From positions 1 to 64,000 of the forward strand of contig DUBC01000032.1 of NCBI GenBank assembly GCA_012960505.1: DNA of 64,000 nt, written 5' to 3'. A program made the translations under genes and the position numbers. The notes beneath the pieces are model-generated. The model did no database searches, was not told the DNA's origin, and saw only the letters and a program-made list of their open reading frames with translations. Source of the DNA: Verrucomicrobiales bacterium (lineage in GTDB: Bacteria > Verrucomicrobiota > Verrucomicrobiia > Verrucomicrobiales > DEV007). Below are positions 35,901-44,162 of this stretch, in pieces (the first letter of the stretch is position 1; each line of letters begins with the position of its first letter).

Positions 35901-37461
35901 CAATATACTAGAATGGTTAAAAGGAGAATCAGGGATCGGATACGAAAGGAGCGGCACTAATTATCGAGCTCTAATAAATCTGGACGTGGAAGAGATGGCA
36001 AACGTTGTATCTAGCGCCTACGTGAGGATACCATTTAATATCGGAAACGATATTGATCCCAAATCAATTAATGAGCTTAAACTCTTAATGAAATATGATG
36101 ACGGATTCGTAGCATATCTGAACGGAACTCAAGTTGCTTCCTCTAATGCCCCACAGCCAATCTCCTGGAATTCCGCATCCACCAGAAACCGATCCGACAA
36201 CCTTGCCGTTATATCAGAAGAATTTGATATTTCAAACTCAACGGATCTCTTGATGCCGGGAAATAATATGTTAGCCATTCAAGCCCTTAATGATACTCCT
36301 CAGAGCAGCGATCTCCTCTGCATACCTAAATTAATCGCATCATCTTCACCCACCGAGGATAATCTAAGCCCTAATGCTATCCGCTACCAAGGGGCAATCA
36401 CTCTGAACAATAACACAATAATTAAATCCAGAAGCTTTGATGCAAACAAAGCAGAATGGTCAGCACTAACGGAAGGAAATTTTATTGTAGGAACACCGGC
36501 CTCAAATGCCAATTTAGTTATAAGTGAATTTAATTATCATCCTCTTGATCCCTCAACCACAGAAGAGATGAATGCTTCAGAAAGTGATACTGACTTTGAA
36601 TATATTGAGATCACAAATATAGGAAAAACTGAAATCAATCTGGTCGGAATCCAATTCGATCAGGGCATTGATTTCAAATTCACAATTAATACAAAAATTA
36701 ATTCTCTCGCAGCTGGAGAACAAATATTAATAGTAAAAAATATTTCAGCAATGGAGTCTAGGTACGGTAATGAGATATCAAATTTCATCGCGGGTGAATT
36801 TGGAGCCACCACTAAATTAAGCAATAACGGAGAATCCTTAACTCTCATAGCGGCAGATGGATCCACTATTCAAAGCCTTACTTACTCAGACCAGCAACCT
36901 TGGTCTACAGGTGCAGACGGTAACGGTTTTAGCCTTTCAATTATTAATCCTTCTACTAATCCCAATCCAAAGTCTGCCGAAAATTGGACCATGTCCAAAA
37001 CCCCTAACGGATCTCCCGCCGGAATCATCCTATATGATTCAAGTTACGGAAAATGGCAACCCATTCATTTCGATATAAATTCCCCATCCTTTAATCAAAA
37101 CTCAGCCAGCGAATCCGATCCGGACAATGATGGCTTCAGCAACACATTAGAATATGCTTTTGGAACGAACCCAAATAATAACTCTGAAAAACCAGAAATT
37201 GATTATTACATACAGAATCAAGATGGTAATGAATATCTAGCTATACAATTTACTGCCGCAATTACTGGAAATGACGTAACAATTATTGGTGAAACATCAG
37301 GTGATCTAGGATCCTGGAACAATTCAACTATCCTTTCTGAAATATCTCTTTCCAAAGACCTATTAACAAAACAAATTATTCTTAGATCTGATACACCAAT
37401 AACAATCGGATCAACTGAGCAGATCAGGCTTCGTGTTGAACTAGATAAAGCAAATCAGTAG
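32983..37461 (+). CDS. Giant secreted CotH / lamin-tail / chitobiase-like mosaic protein
   Basis: The 1492-residue protein starts at a GTG directly before a signal peptide. Order of modules: lamin-tail domain (about 22-130), galactose-binding-like module (about 155-330), chitobiase C-terminal-like domain (about 365-430), CotH kinase-like domain (about 475-870, RIHGGNARDHPKKPMRLYF and the GLYDLHERANA segment), a second chitobiase-like domain interrupted by a second galactose-binding-like module (about 905-1165), a second lamin-tail domain (about 1190-1330), and a calcium-binding-like DPDNDGFSNTLEY motif (about 1380). CotH proteins are protein or spore-coat kinases in some bacteria. Here it is probably a surface adhesion or polysaccharide-binding protein. 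It overlaps the ABC ATPase gene tail-to-tail by 7 bases. Confidence 0.87.
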   Translation: MRHIIIIITLLFQTFSFHLIAELTLSEFLANNKRGFTDEDNDYSDWIEITNTTNTSVDLEGWHLTDNASNLTKWTFPPIEIAANNQLIVFASGKDRTSPNSELHTNFLLDSDGEFLALTKPDGISIAKSFTYPEQKEDISYGNSTKVFDTPVISSSSPAKWLIPEDSLQEWNETNYDDSSWNTGNLGVGYDISSDYDPFFETDVRAQMRDSQTSLYIRAPFQIKNPELVSNIQLKMNYDDGFIAWINGKQIASSNAPIIPKWNARATSSHRDSEAIQKLIIPIDFQPNELVKGINVLAIQGLNRSRSNSDFLILPELIISRPREEGSESEGYFVKPTPGQANTDLVYGFVSDTKFSINRGFFIEPINVEITTKTPESIIKYTIDGSDPRESDAKTYLNKIEIKDTTTLRAVALKEGFQPSNIDTQTYFFASDIINQSKMDSDVTNDPDYSKTIKDNLSNNIPVISLTLESDAFFGNFGIHSNPELSGRESEIPVSVEFHNPLDSENSFQIDAGIRIHGGNARDHPKKPMRLYFREEYGNRRLNYPIFPESPVQSFDQLILRSGGHDSWSLADSFGRDKSLDLPPHGTLMRDQFLRKTELEMGLLSPRGRYIHLYINTEYWGLYDLHERANAAFFESYLGGNEEDYDVLHHPTFFDESYTVIDGNSIAWENARDIASSGINSAEQYEALDRLIDIDNLIDHFIVRIWSSDYDWLAPITRNDAVVSVFDNKNWYSGRRSRGEAGKFKFFTWDAEMSMGNHLMVNLLQFAIPPQGVTNFDLTGVTDSGSPAEFYAKLRAYKPFRIRFGDRLQQLFFNNGIMTVDNNTKRWDQMSEIIEDAIIAESARWGDEGSSFSAPFTKNDDWVPEVSWVRNEFIANRNQILLDQFRNRNLFPDIDAPIFNQLGGVIPSQFDLTMFTQQSDIYYTTDGTDPYSPVEDEFYTLVDDFTDAEALIPSVDNGGADIGIEWRINVQPDNILEWLKGESGIGYERSGTNYRALINLDVEEMANVVSSAYVRIPFNIGNDIDPKSINELKLLMKYDDGFVAYLNGTQVASSNAPQPISWNSASTRNRSDNLAVISEEFDISNSTDLLMPGNNMLAIQALNDTPQSSDLLCIPKLIASSSPTEDNLSPNAIRYQGAITLNNNTIIKSRSFDANKAEWSALTEGNFIVGTPASNANLVISEFNYHPLDPSTTEEMNASESDTDFEYIEITNIGKTEINLVGIQFDQGIDFKFTINTKINSLAAGEQILIVKNISAMESRYGNEISNFIAGEFGATTKLSNNGESLTLIAADGSTIQSLTYSDQQPWSTGADGNGFSLSIINPSTNPNPKSAENWTMSKTPNGSPAGIILYDSSYGKWQPIHFDINSPSFNQNSASESDPDNDGFSNTLEYAFGTNPNNNSEKPEIDYYIQNQDGNEYLAIQFTAAITGNDVTIIGETSGDLGSWNNSTILSEISLSKDLLTKQIILRSDTPITIGSTEQIRLRVELDKANQ

Positions 37462-38195
37462 CGCATTACGCGACTCAAAAATTTTTCTAGTCTCGAATTT
37501 TTCTCTCCCTTTGAAAATAATAGCTTTGGCTCTCCGGTTTCTAATATCTTTCCTTCATCTAAAAAGATAAGTTCATCAGCAATTTCTCGAGCAAATCCCA
37601 TTTCATGAGTTGTTAGAATTATATCCTGCCCGCCTTCTTTCAATTCAGCTATTAAGTCTAAAACTTCTCCGGTCATTTCTGGATCAAGTGCCGACGTTGG
37701 CTCATCCAAAAAAAGCAAGCTGGGGCCTGGAGCAATCGCCCGCGCTATTGCCACTCTTTGCTGCTGACCTCCAGAAAGCTCGAATGGTAATTTATGAGCA
37801 TGTTCGATTAGCTCAAACCTATCAAGGCAATGATTAGCAGTTTCAATAGCAACTGATGAAGAAAGTCCATGCACCAATTCTAAGGGTAAAGTCACATTCT
37901 CAAGTGCCGTTTTATGTGGAAACAAATTGAAACTCTGAAAAAGGTATCCATTCCGACGGCGGTGATCTAATAAGGATTCTTCTGATTTATAGTTCACCTC
38001 CTTATTGTTGATGCAAACAACCCCATGATCAGGTATTTCCAACCCTCCTAAAATTCTCAAAAGAGTCGATTTTCCTCCTCCTGATGGGCCTATCAGAGAG
38101 AGGGCAGAAATATCTTTATCCAAATCAATATCAACCCCATTCAATGCACGAGTGATCCCATACATCTTGAAAACATCGCTAATTTTAACTCTCAT
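37455..38195 (-). CDS. Polar amino acid ABC transporter ATP-binding protein
   Basis: The 246-residue ATPase has Walker A (GPSGGGKSTLL), the Q-loop (YLFQSFNLFPHKTALENV), the signature motif (LSGGQQQRVAIARA), Walker B (LLFLDEP) and the H-loop histidine (TTHEMGFAREIADE). The sequence is of the GlnQ/HisP polar amino acid class. Its start overlaps the end of the binding protein-permease gene by 11 bases, so the two are coupled and form a complete importer, presumably with the ATPase as a homodimer. Confidence 0.93.
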   Translation of the reverse strand: MRVKISDVFKMYGITRALNGVDIDLDKDISALSLIGPSGGGKSTLLRILGGLEIPDHGVVCINNKEVNYKSEESLLDHRRRNGYLFQSFNLFPHKTALENVTLPLELVHGLSSSVAIETANHCLDRFELIEHAHKLPFELSGGQQQRVAIARAIAPGPSLLFLDEPTSALDPEMTGEVLDLIAELKEGGQDIILTTHEMGFAREIADELIFLDEGKILETGEPKLLFSKGEKNSRLEKFLSRVMRY

Positions 38196-39882
38196 AAGAA
38201 AATTTCCTTTCCAGTCGCTTGGAGCAATAGGCTAATGGAATAGTGATCAGCAAATATCCTACAGTCAGAGGCAAATATCCTTCAATTCCAGTAAAAGTAG
38301 CTGCCCGTGCAATATCGCTACGCTTAGTGAATTCCTCTGCACCAATAACTGATAGGAGCGATGAATCTTTTACTAGCATAATAAAAAGCCCAGCAACAGC
38401 TGGAAGAACTCGCCTCACTGCCTGTGGAATTATGACATATCTATAAGTTTGTAATCGAGAAAAACCTACGGCTCTCGCAGAATCGAATTGAGTCTTACCC
38501 ACACTGTCAATACCACCTCTAAGTATTTCTCCAAGATATGCTCCAGCAAACAATGCCAACAACAAAATACCTACCATTATTCTACCATTAATATTGAACG
38601 CTTCTGCAATTACATAATAACCAAAAAGCAAAACAACAAGGAGTGGACTGCCTCTAACTATTTCAGTATATGCACGACAAAAGAATCTGAGAGGTTTAAA
38701 AGAACACCTAGAACCAATGACAAGCCCTATTCCCACTCCAATGCAGAGCACAAGCGCACTAAAGGATATCCAAAGAGTTCTTATCCAACCACCAAAGATC
38801 TGCCATCGCCGATTCCATATACCTTCCCAGTTCCAATGATAAGAACGATTGATAGAAGAAAAAATAAAGAAACAAACACCTATCAGCACAATCCATAGAA
38901 CGACAAAACCTAAACTGTTCCTCAAAATATTATCGTGAGCCTGCATCGAATTATCCCCTTCTCTAGTCAGGTACCAGAACGCAGCGATGGTTAACAGAAC
39001 AAGTATTGATATTATTATAATAAAAAGTGGATCTGACCCAGTATAGCTGTCCTCATTCCCTCTAACCAAGTCAACTTTTTGATCAGGATTAACATCAAAA
39101 ATAAAAGGAATACCCATGCTCCTAACGAGCTCTTTTTCTTCCTGTAAATAAGTGTTGGATAGATCTTCAAATTGACCACTTTCTCTGAATTTTTTCAGAA
39201 AATCATTAACTTGAATTCGCAAAGAATCATCTTCACCAGATTTAGGTTTTCTTATACCAATAGCCCACTGCTCTTCTCTAATTGGTTTAAGTAAGGCCTT
39301 AGTTGTTTCCTTATGCTGCTTGTGATGATGGAAAATAGAAATCTGATCGTAAATCCAAACATCAGCCTTCTTCTGAGCCACTTCGAGAGCACAAGCCGGA
39401 TCCTGATTCATAGTCAAAATCTTAGCGTTTTTTAATTTGCTCCGCGCAAAAGATTCTCCTGTGGTGCCAAGTTTGACTACAACCTTTCGCTTTCCAGACA
39501 TCAAATCTTCAATTCCTTTAATGGGAGAATCTATTGGAACCAACATAGCCAACCCGGTCGTTACGTATGGATCAGAAAAATTAATAGATTTTCTCCTCTC
39601 CTCCGTCGCTGTCATTGAAGAAATAATTAAATCAATACTGTCACTCTTGAGGGCGGTAATTAGAGCATCAAATTTAATATTTTGAATCTCTAGAGTCCTG
39701 CCAAGATAATTTGCTAGGGCCTCAGCCATTTTTACACTGACTCCATCATTCGTTCCGTCATCAGCAACGAACTCGAATGGTGGGTATTCCAACTCCATGC
39801 CAACTACCAAAGGATCTGGACCGGCTTGGGACGGAAGCGCCTGAAAAAGAAATAAAATAAATGAACTAATGAGTCTCTTCAT
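38185..39882 (-). CDS. Fused amino acid ABC transporter: binding protein plus permease
   Basis: The 565-residue protein fuses two functions. Residues 22-260 are a periplasmic binding protein of the family 3 (amino acid) type, with GMELEYPPFEFVADDGTNDG near the start and a signal peptide (about 1-20). After a hydrophobic linker with two membrane segments (about 285-350), residues 365-560 form a HisM/GlnP-type permease with the coupling EIVRGSPLLVVLL and GGIDSVGKTQFDSARAVGFSR segments. Such fusions are known, for example in GlnPQ-like transporters. The downstream ATPase completes the importer. The amino acid imported cannot be read. The start overlaps the DUF368 gene by 17 bases. Confidence 0.9.
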   Translation of the reverse strand: MKRLISSFILFLFQALPSQAGPDPLVVGMELEYPPFEFVADDGTNDGVSVKMAEALANYLGRTLEIQNIKFDALITALKSDSIDLIISSMTATEERRKSINFSDPYVTTGLAMLVPIDSPIKGIEDLMSGKRKVVVKLGTTGESFARSKLKNAKILTMNQDPACALEVAQKKADVWIYDQISIFHHHKQHKETTKALLKPIREEQWAIGIRKPKSGEDDSLRIQVNDFLKKFRESGQFEDLSNTYLQEEKELVRSMGIPFIFDVNPDQKVDLVRGNEDSYTGSDPLFIIIISILVLLTIAAFWYLTREGDNSMQAHDNILRNSLGFVVLWIVLIGVCFFIFSSINRSYHWNWEGIWNRRWQIFGGWIRTLWISFSALVLCIGVGIGLVIGSRCSFKPLRFFCRAYTEIVRGSPLLVVLLFGYYVIAEAFNINGRIMVGILLLALFAGAYLGEILRGGIDSVGKTQFDSARAVGFSRLQTYRYVIIPQAVRRVLPAVAGLFIMLVKDSSLLSVIGAEEFTKRSDIARAATFTGIEGYLPLTVGYLLITIPLAYCSKRLERKFSYES

Positions 39883-40885
39883 TATTCTTTAAATTTCCTT
39901 TACCTTTTATATCAACTAAAAACACCAAAGAAGCACCTAACAATGCAAATAAAATTGCTAATATAGATGAAAATTCCTGCAATGAAGGGAAATACCAATC
40001 AGAATATCCAATAACTACAAATTCCTCTCCTTCACTTAACTCTTCTCTAATTTTTTCCAAGCTACCAGAACGATAATCAAAAATTCCTTCTTCTATCTTC
40101 ACAGAATAATTACCAACACCATCTGTGAGTAACGCTTCTTCCTTCCATGGCCATACAAGAAGAAGTGAACCAATAATAAAACCGGTTATTACTGATAAAG
40201 TTACGTTCCTGTAGCGACGAAAAATCCATGAAATTAAATGTGATAAAGAAATCAATCCAATGATACAGCCAATCATGAAAGGAGCTATGATAGAAAAATT
40301 CCATTCATTAATGGCTTTGAGAACCAATTCATAATTCCCCATTATCAAGAGCACAAAAGAACCAGAGACACCGGGTACAATCATACTGGAAATCGCCGCT
40401 ATCCCACAAAGAATTAGATAAAGATAATCAGTACTACTAGAACAGTGGGGAATAAACAGTATGCTAATTGCAATTAGAGAACCGGCCATCATTGAAATAA
40501 TTACAGATAGATTCCAACTACCAATCATCTTACCAACTCCGAAAATAGAAGCCACAATTAAACCAAAAAAGAAGGCCCATGTCATGGTCGGGTAATACAC
40601 AAAAAGGAAATCAAGAAGCTTAGCTAAACTTAACACACTGATAAGTAATCCTACGGCAATAGCAAAAAGGAAACGTAAATCAACTCTCAAAGCAAAATCA
40701 TTGAATCTAAATTTTAAGAGCAGTCTAATTGCATTGAGATCAAAAGACTTAATTGCATTGATCAAGCGTTCATAGATGCCAGTAATAAAAGCAACAGTGC
40801 CTCCGGAAACTCCAGGAATCACGTTAGCTGCCCCCATAGCTCCACCCTTAAGGCCAATCAATATATCATTATAAAAACGAGGCAC
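39866..40885 (-). CDS. DUF368 membrane protein
   Basis: The 339-residue polytopic protein has the DUF368 signature GGAMGAANVIPGVSGGTVAFITGIYE at its N-terminus and a related IVPGVSGSFVLLIMGNYE near residue 170, suggesting an internal duplication. There are about eight membrane segments. It starts at a GTG. DUF368 proteins include candidates for polyprenyl-phosphate flippases in Gram-positive bacteria; whether that applies here is uncertain. It is the first gene of the overlapping set with the amino acid transporter. Confidence 0.85.
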   Translation of the reverse strand: MPRFYNDILIGLKGGAMGAANVIPGVSGGTVAFITGIYERLINAIKSFDLNAIRLLLKFRFNDFALRVDLRFLFAIAVGLLISVLSLAKLLDFLFVYYPTMTWAFFFGLIVASIFGVGKMIGSWNLSVIISMMAGSLIAISILFIPHCSSSTDYLYLILCGIAAISSMIVPGVSGSFVLLIMGNYELVLKAINEWNFSIIAPFMIGCIIGLISLSHLISWIFRRYRNVTLSVITGFIIGSLLLVWPWKEEALLTDGVGNYSVKIEEGIFDYRSGSLEKIREELSEGEEFVVIGYSDWYFPSLQEFSSILAILFALLGASLVFLVDIKGKGNLKNNEETH

Positions 40886-41047
40886 TAAAAAAACATCGAT
40901 GCCAAGAGAGGCCTCGGCAACCTAGAATTATCTGCTTTCGATCAAATCATAAATTACATTCATCTCACTTTGAAAACTCAAAAATATTAGGATTCCTAGC
41001 ATTATGATCTCGCAAAACACTCCACCCCATGCGAAATCATTGTGTAT

Positions 41048-41611
41048 ATGGGAAATATACTAGTCTTATACCATAGCAATACTGGTAACACAAAAAAGAT
41101 GGCATCATTGGTCTCAGAAGGTGCATCTTCTGTTTCAGAAATGGAAGTTAGAACAAAGAACTGCGAGGAAGCAACTGCAGTTGATCTTACTTGGTGCCAC
41201 GGAATCGCAATGGGATCTCCTACTAATCTAGGTTCGATGGCATGGAAAATGAAAAAGTGGTGGGATACTGTTGCTGTTGAAAAATGGCTTGAAGTGGACG
41301 GAAAATTCGCCTGCAGCTTCTCCTCTTCTGCAGGATGGGGAGGAGGGAATGAAACTACGTGCAATGCAATGGCAGCCGTGCTTCTGAATTTCGGATTTCT
41401 CTATTTTGGCGTAACCGACTATGTCGGAAAAGGACTCACTCCACACTATGGAACTGTACTCGCTGGAGAACCTAGAGAAGAGAAAGAAAAAGAAGCCTGC
41501 AGGAGATTGGGAAGAAGATTAGCCGAATGGGTTGCTTTATATAAGGAAGGAAGATCAGAGCTTAATCCATTAATGGCAGAATATCCTCGAGATCCAAAGC
41601 ATTTCTCTTAA
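41048..41611 (+). CDS. Flavodoxin-family protein (WrbA-like)
   Basis: From the ATG at 41048 the protein has 187 residues; a GTG six bases upstream is also possible. The FMN phosphate-binding loop is visible as YHSNTGNTKKMA, and the second loop as GSPTNLGSMAWKMKKWWD. The FSSSAGWGGGNETT segment matches the WrbA/NQO-type group. It probably binds FMN and reduces quinones or acts as an electron carrier. It ends 10 bases before the convergent oxidoreductase gene and shows no obvious link to it. Confidence 0.88.
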   Translation: MGNILVLYHSNTGNTKKMASLVSEGASSVSEMEVRTKNCEEATAVDLTWCHGIAMGSPTNLGSMAWKMKKWWDTVAVEKWLEVDGKFACSFSSSAGWGGGNETTCNAMAAVLLNFGFLYFGVTDYVGKGLTPHYGTVLAGEPREEKEKEACRRLGRRLAEWVALYKEGRSELNPLMAEYPRDPKHFS

Positions 41612-41621
41612 CGCGATTTGA

Positions 41622-42692
41622 TTACAAATCCACCGTCTTACCACTGCGAAACGCTTCATCAGCTGCAATCACAATACGTAAACTGTTAACAGCATCATCC
41701 ATGTGATCGCTTAGATCCACGTCATTAATAATTGCATTCAGAAAAATCTCCTGTTCACGATAACAGAGACCATCGTGATCAGGTTCATCAGCACAATCAA
41801 TGACTTCATCTTCCTTAACAAACTCACCAGCCTCATTCAGTTCGGAATGATGGAGTTTAATCGATTCAGCCTTTGAGTGAGCATCAACATCATCTGTTTT
41901 CTCACCCTCACCCATTCCTGAAATACTAACTGATCCTTTTGGCCCCACAACATCCTTCACAAAAAAAGCGACTCCACTCATCATTGGACCCCATCCAGCC
42001 TCATACCAACCCACGGAACCATCTTCAAAAGTTACCTGTAGCTGTCCATAATTATACATCCCCTCATTAAGCTCTTCACTTAAGCGTGCTCCTATTGCAC
42101 TAACCCTGATAGGCTTAGACCTGGTCATCTGACACATGACGTCCACATAATGGACTCCACAATCAACGATCGGAGACATTGAATTCATCAAACACTTATG
42201 CGTTTCCCAATTTTTCCCAGATGACTGTTGATTGAGATTCATACGCATTACCAAAGGCTTCCCCAGAGTCTGTGCCACCTCAATAAACTTCATCCATGAT
42301 GGATGTACTCTAAGAATGTATCCAATGACCAGCTTCCGGTTAGCCGATTTTGCCATTTCAACAATTTCCTGAGCCTCATCTACACTCTCTGCAATAGGTT
42401 TTTCTAAAAATACATGAGCTCCTGCCGCAAATGCTTTTTCCGTATAATCGGCATGAGTGTCAGGATAAGTATTTATTGATACAGCATCAGGCCGAGACGC
42501 AGCTAACGCTTCTTCATAATTAGAGAACTGCGGATAGTCGGCTCCAAGTATTTCAACCAAATCTTTTCGCGATTTTTCACCGCGTGAAACTAGCCCTACT
42601 ATTTCATAACCTTCCATCAAATGGTAAGCCTTAGCGTGCGACTTCCCCATATTACCGCAACCAACAACTAGAATTTTAACAGGATCAGGCAT
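41622..42692 (-). CDS. Gfo/Idh/MocA-family oxidoreductase
   Basis: The 356-residue cytoplasmic enzyme has an N-terminal Rossmann domain (VKILVVGCGNMGKSHAKAYH), the EKPIAES motif (about residues 98-104) with the conserved lysine, and a substrate-binding half with DCGVHYVDVM. It probably oxidises or dehydrates a sugar or polyol with NAD(P). The MFS transporter gene lies 23 bases upstream on the same strand, so uptake and oxidation of the same compound is a reasonable inference. The substrate is unknown. Confidence 0.9.
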   Translation of the reverse strand: MPDPVKILVVGCGNMGKSHAKAYHLMEGYEIVGLVSRGEKSRKDLVEILGADYPQFSNYEEALAASRPDAVSINTYPDTHADYTEKAFAAGAHVFLEKPIAESVDEAQEIVEMAKSANRKLVIGYILRVHPSWMKFIEVAQTLGKPLVMRMNLNQQSSGKNWETHKCLMNSMSPIVDCGVHYVDVMCQMTRSKPIRVSAIGARLSEELNEGMYNYGQLQVTFEDGSVGWYEAGWGPMMSGVAFFVKDVVGPKGSVSISGMGEGEKTDDVDAHSKAESIKLHHSELNEAGEFVKEDEVIDCADEPDHDGLCYREQEIFLNAIINDVDLSDHMDDAVNSLRIVIAADEAFRSGKTVDL

Positions 42693-42715
42693 GGGCTTTA
42701 TGTGAAAAATTAATC

Positions 42716-44044
42716 TTATACTGATTCGGTTGGAGGCTCCTGAATTGGGGTCTCTGTCGAATCAGTAGATTCGGACTCATTAAACAAAAAGTAAAAAGCT
42801 ACAAGAACGGCAGCAGCCATTGCTGCAGGGAAATACCAGACGGCACCCCAATTGATTTCTTTGGTTTTCTCGTGAGTTTGCAGCGTAGTCCACCACCCAT
42901 TCACATTACCACCAATAAACATTCCAACTCCTAGCGTCACAAATGTAATAAATCCTTGGGCCTGAGATCTAATGTCAACTGGTGCCCTCTTATCAACATA
43001 GAGTTGTCCAGTAAAGAAAAAGAAGTCATAGCAAATACCGTGAGCGATAACACCGAGGAAAAGCAAATATTGAGCATCCGCACTACCTGCAGCAAAGAAA
43101 AGGTAACGCAAGACCCAAAAAACCATTCCAATTAAAAGCATCCTCTTGACTCCTAATTTTATTAACAGGAATGGGACAAGTAAGAGAAAGAAAATTTCTG
43201 AAACCTGACCCAATGCCAAGACTCCCTCAGAATTACTAATATCCATTGCTTTGAGATATCCATTGGCGCTCTGATAATAGAATGATAAAGGGATACAAAT
43301 AAGGAGCGAACAGATAATAAAGACAGCAAAGGACCTATCCCTCATTAAGGAAATCGATTTAACCCCAAGAACATCACCAATGCCTATAGTTTGTCCTTTC
43401 ATTTTAGGAGGAGTATTAGGAAGAAATATAGAAAAAACACCCAAGAGAACAGACGCTCCAGCGCCAATTAATAACGGCAAATTAGTAAGTCCCAAACCTT
43501 TGGAATCCGCTGGCGCTTCAGGCCCTCCTAAGAATCCAGGCATTTGAAACTTAAGCGTTTCCTCAGCTCCCACTAAGAAACTACTACCTACAACAACCCC
43601 AGAAACGATCCAACCAATGGTCCCAAATGTCCTGATTGCCGGAGCATCCTTTTGAGGATCATCTACTGATTGGAACAAAACCGAATTGACCAAAGCCAAA
43701 GTCGGCATATAGCAAAATAAGTGCGCCAACAAATATGGGAAAAAAGACGCCCAGTCAGTGGCCCTAGATGCCATAAACAAAAAGAATCCTCCCAATAAAT
43801 GCAAAACAGCTAGGACTATCTGAGAAGGAAAAAATTTATCAGCAACCATCCCAATGAAGATTGGAGAAATCATAGCCGCGAGCCCAGTCGCGCTATACGC
43901 AAACCCTATCTTAGTTGCATCCACTTCTAATCCATTTAAAAACGGGAACATAGGTACATACCAAACTCCCCAGATAAAAAATTGAAGAAACATCATTATT
44001 GATAGACGAGTCTTTAAGGCGGTTACTTCGTTTGATTGTGTCAT
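42716..44044 (-). CDS. MFS transporter, nucleoside:H+ symporter-like family
   Basis: From the ATG at 44044 the protein has 442 residues and about 12 membrane segments. The opening RLSIMMFLQFFIWGVWYVPM resembles the Nuc_H_symport (NupG/XapB) family, and the HGICYDFFFFTGQLYVDKRAP segment supports it. In verrucomicrobia these transporters often sit beside Gfo/Idh oxidoreductases, as here, where the oxidoreductase gene follows 23 bases downstream. A sugar or polyol substrate is more likely than a nucleoside in this context, but this is inference. The longer start at 44083 lacks support. Confidence 0.85.
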   Translation of the reverse strand: MTQSNEVTALKTRLSIMMFLQFFIWGVWYVPMFPFLNGLEVDATKIGFAYSATGLAAMISPIFIGMVADKFFPSQIVLAVLHLLGGFFLFMASRATDWASFFPYLLAHLFCYMPTLALVNSVLFQSVDDPQKDAPAIRTFGTIGWIVSGVVVGSSFLVGAEETLKFQMPGFLGGPEAPADSKGLGLTNLPLLIGAGASVLLGVFSIFLPNTPPKMKGQTIGIGDVLGVKSISLMRDRSFAVFIICSLLICIPLSFYYQSANGYLKAMDISNSEGVLALGQVSEIFFLLLVPFLLIKLGVKRMLLIGMVFWVLRYLFFAAGSADAQYLLFLGVIAHGICYDFFFFTGQLYVDKRAPVDIRSQAQGFITFVTLGVGMFIGGNVNGWWTTLQTHEKTKEINWGAVWYFPAAMAAAVLVAFYFLFNESESTDSTETPIQEPPTESV

Positions 44045-44105
44045 TATAGATAATTGAGTAAGTAATTGCTTCAGAATAACCAATTTATTAATAAGAAAAA
44101 GAAAA

Positions 44106-44131
44106 TACCGCCAATGAATTGTCGGTTTTTA
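44106..44131 (-). terminator. Terminator at the end of the dcw cluster (after ftsZ)
   Basis: The inverted repeat TACCGCCAA / TTGTCGGTT has one mismatch and a short loop. On the minus strand it is followed by ATTTTCTTTTTC, and on the plus strand by a T5 run. It lies about 32 bases after the ftsZ stop and could end transcription from either side, though only the ftsZ side has a gene running into it. Confidence 0.65.
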
Positions 44132-44162
44132 TTTGATCTCAGTCTTTCTTCGAAGCTTTTCT

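Noticed and set aside
38488-38898. Plus-strand open frame of 136 codons within the permease gene.
   Set aside because: It is low-complexity and antisense to a well-supported transporter; no start or family evidence.
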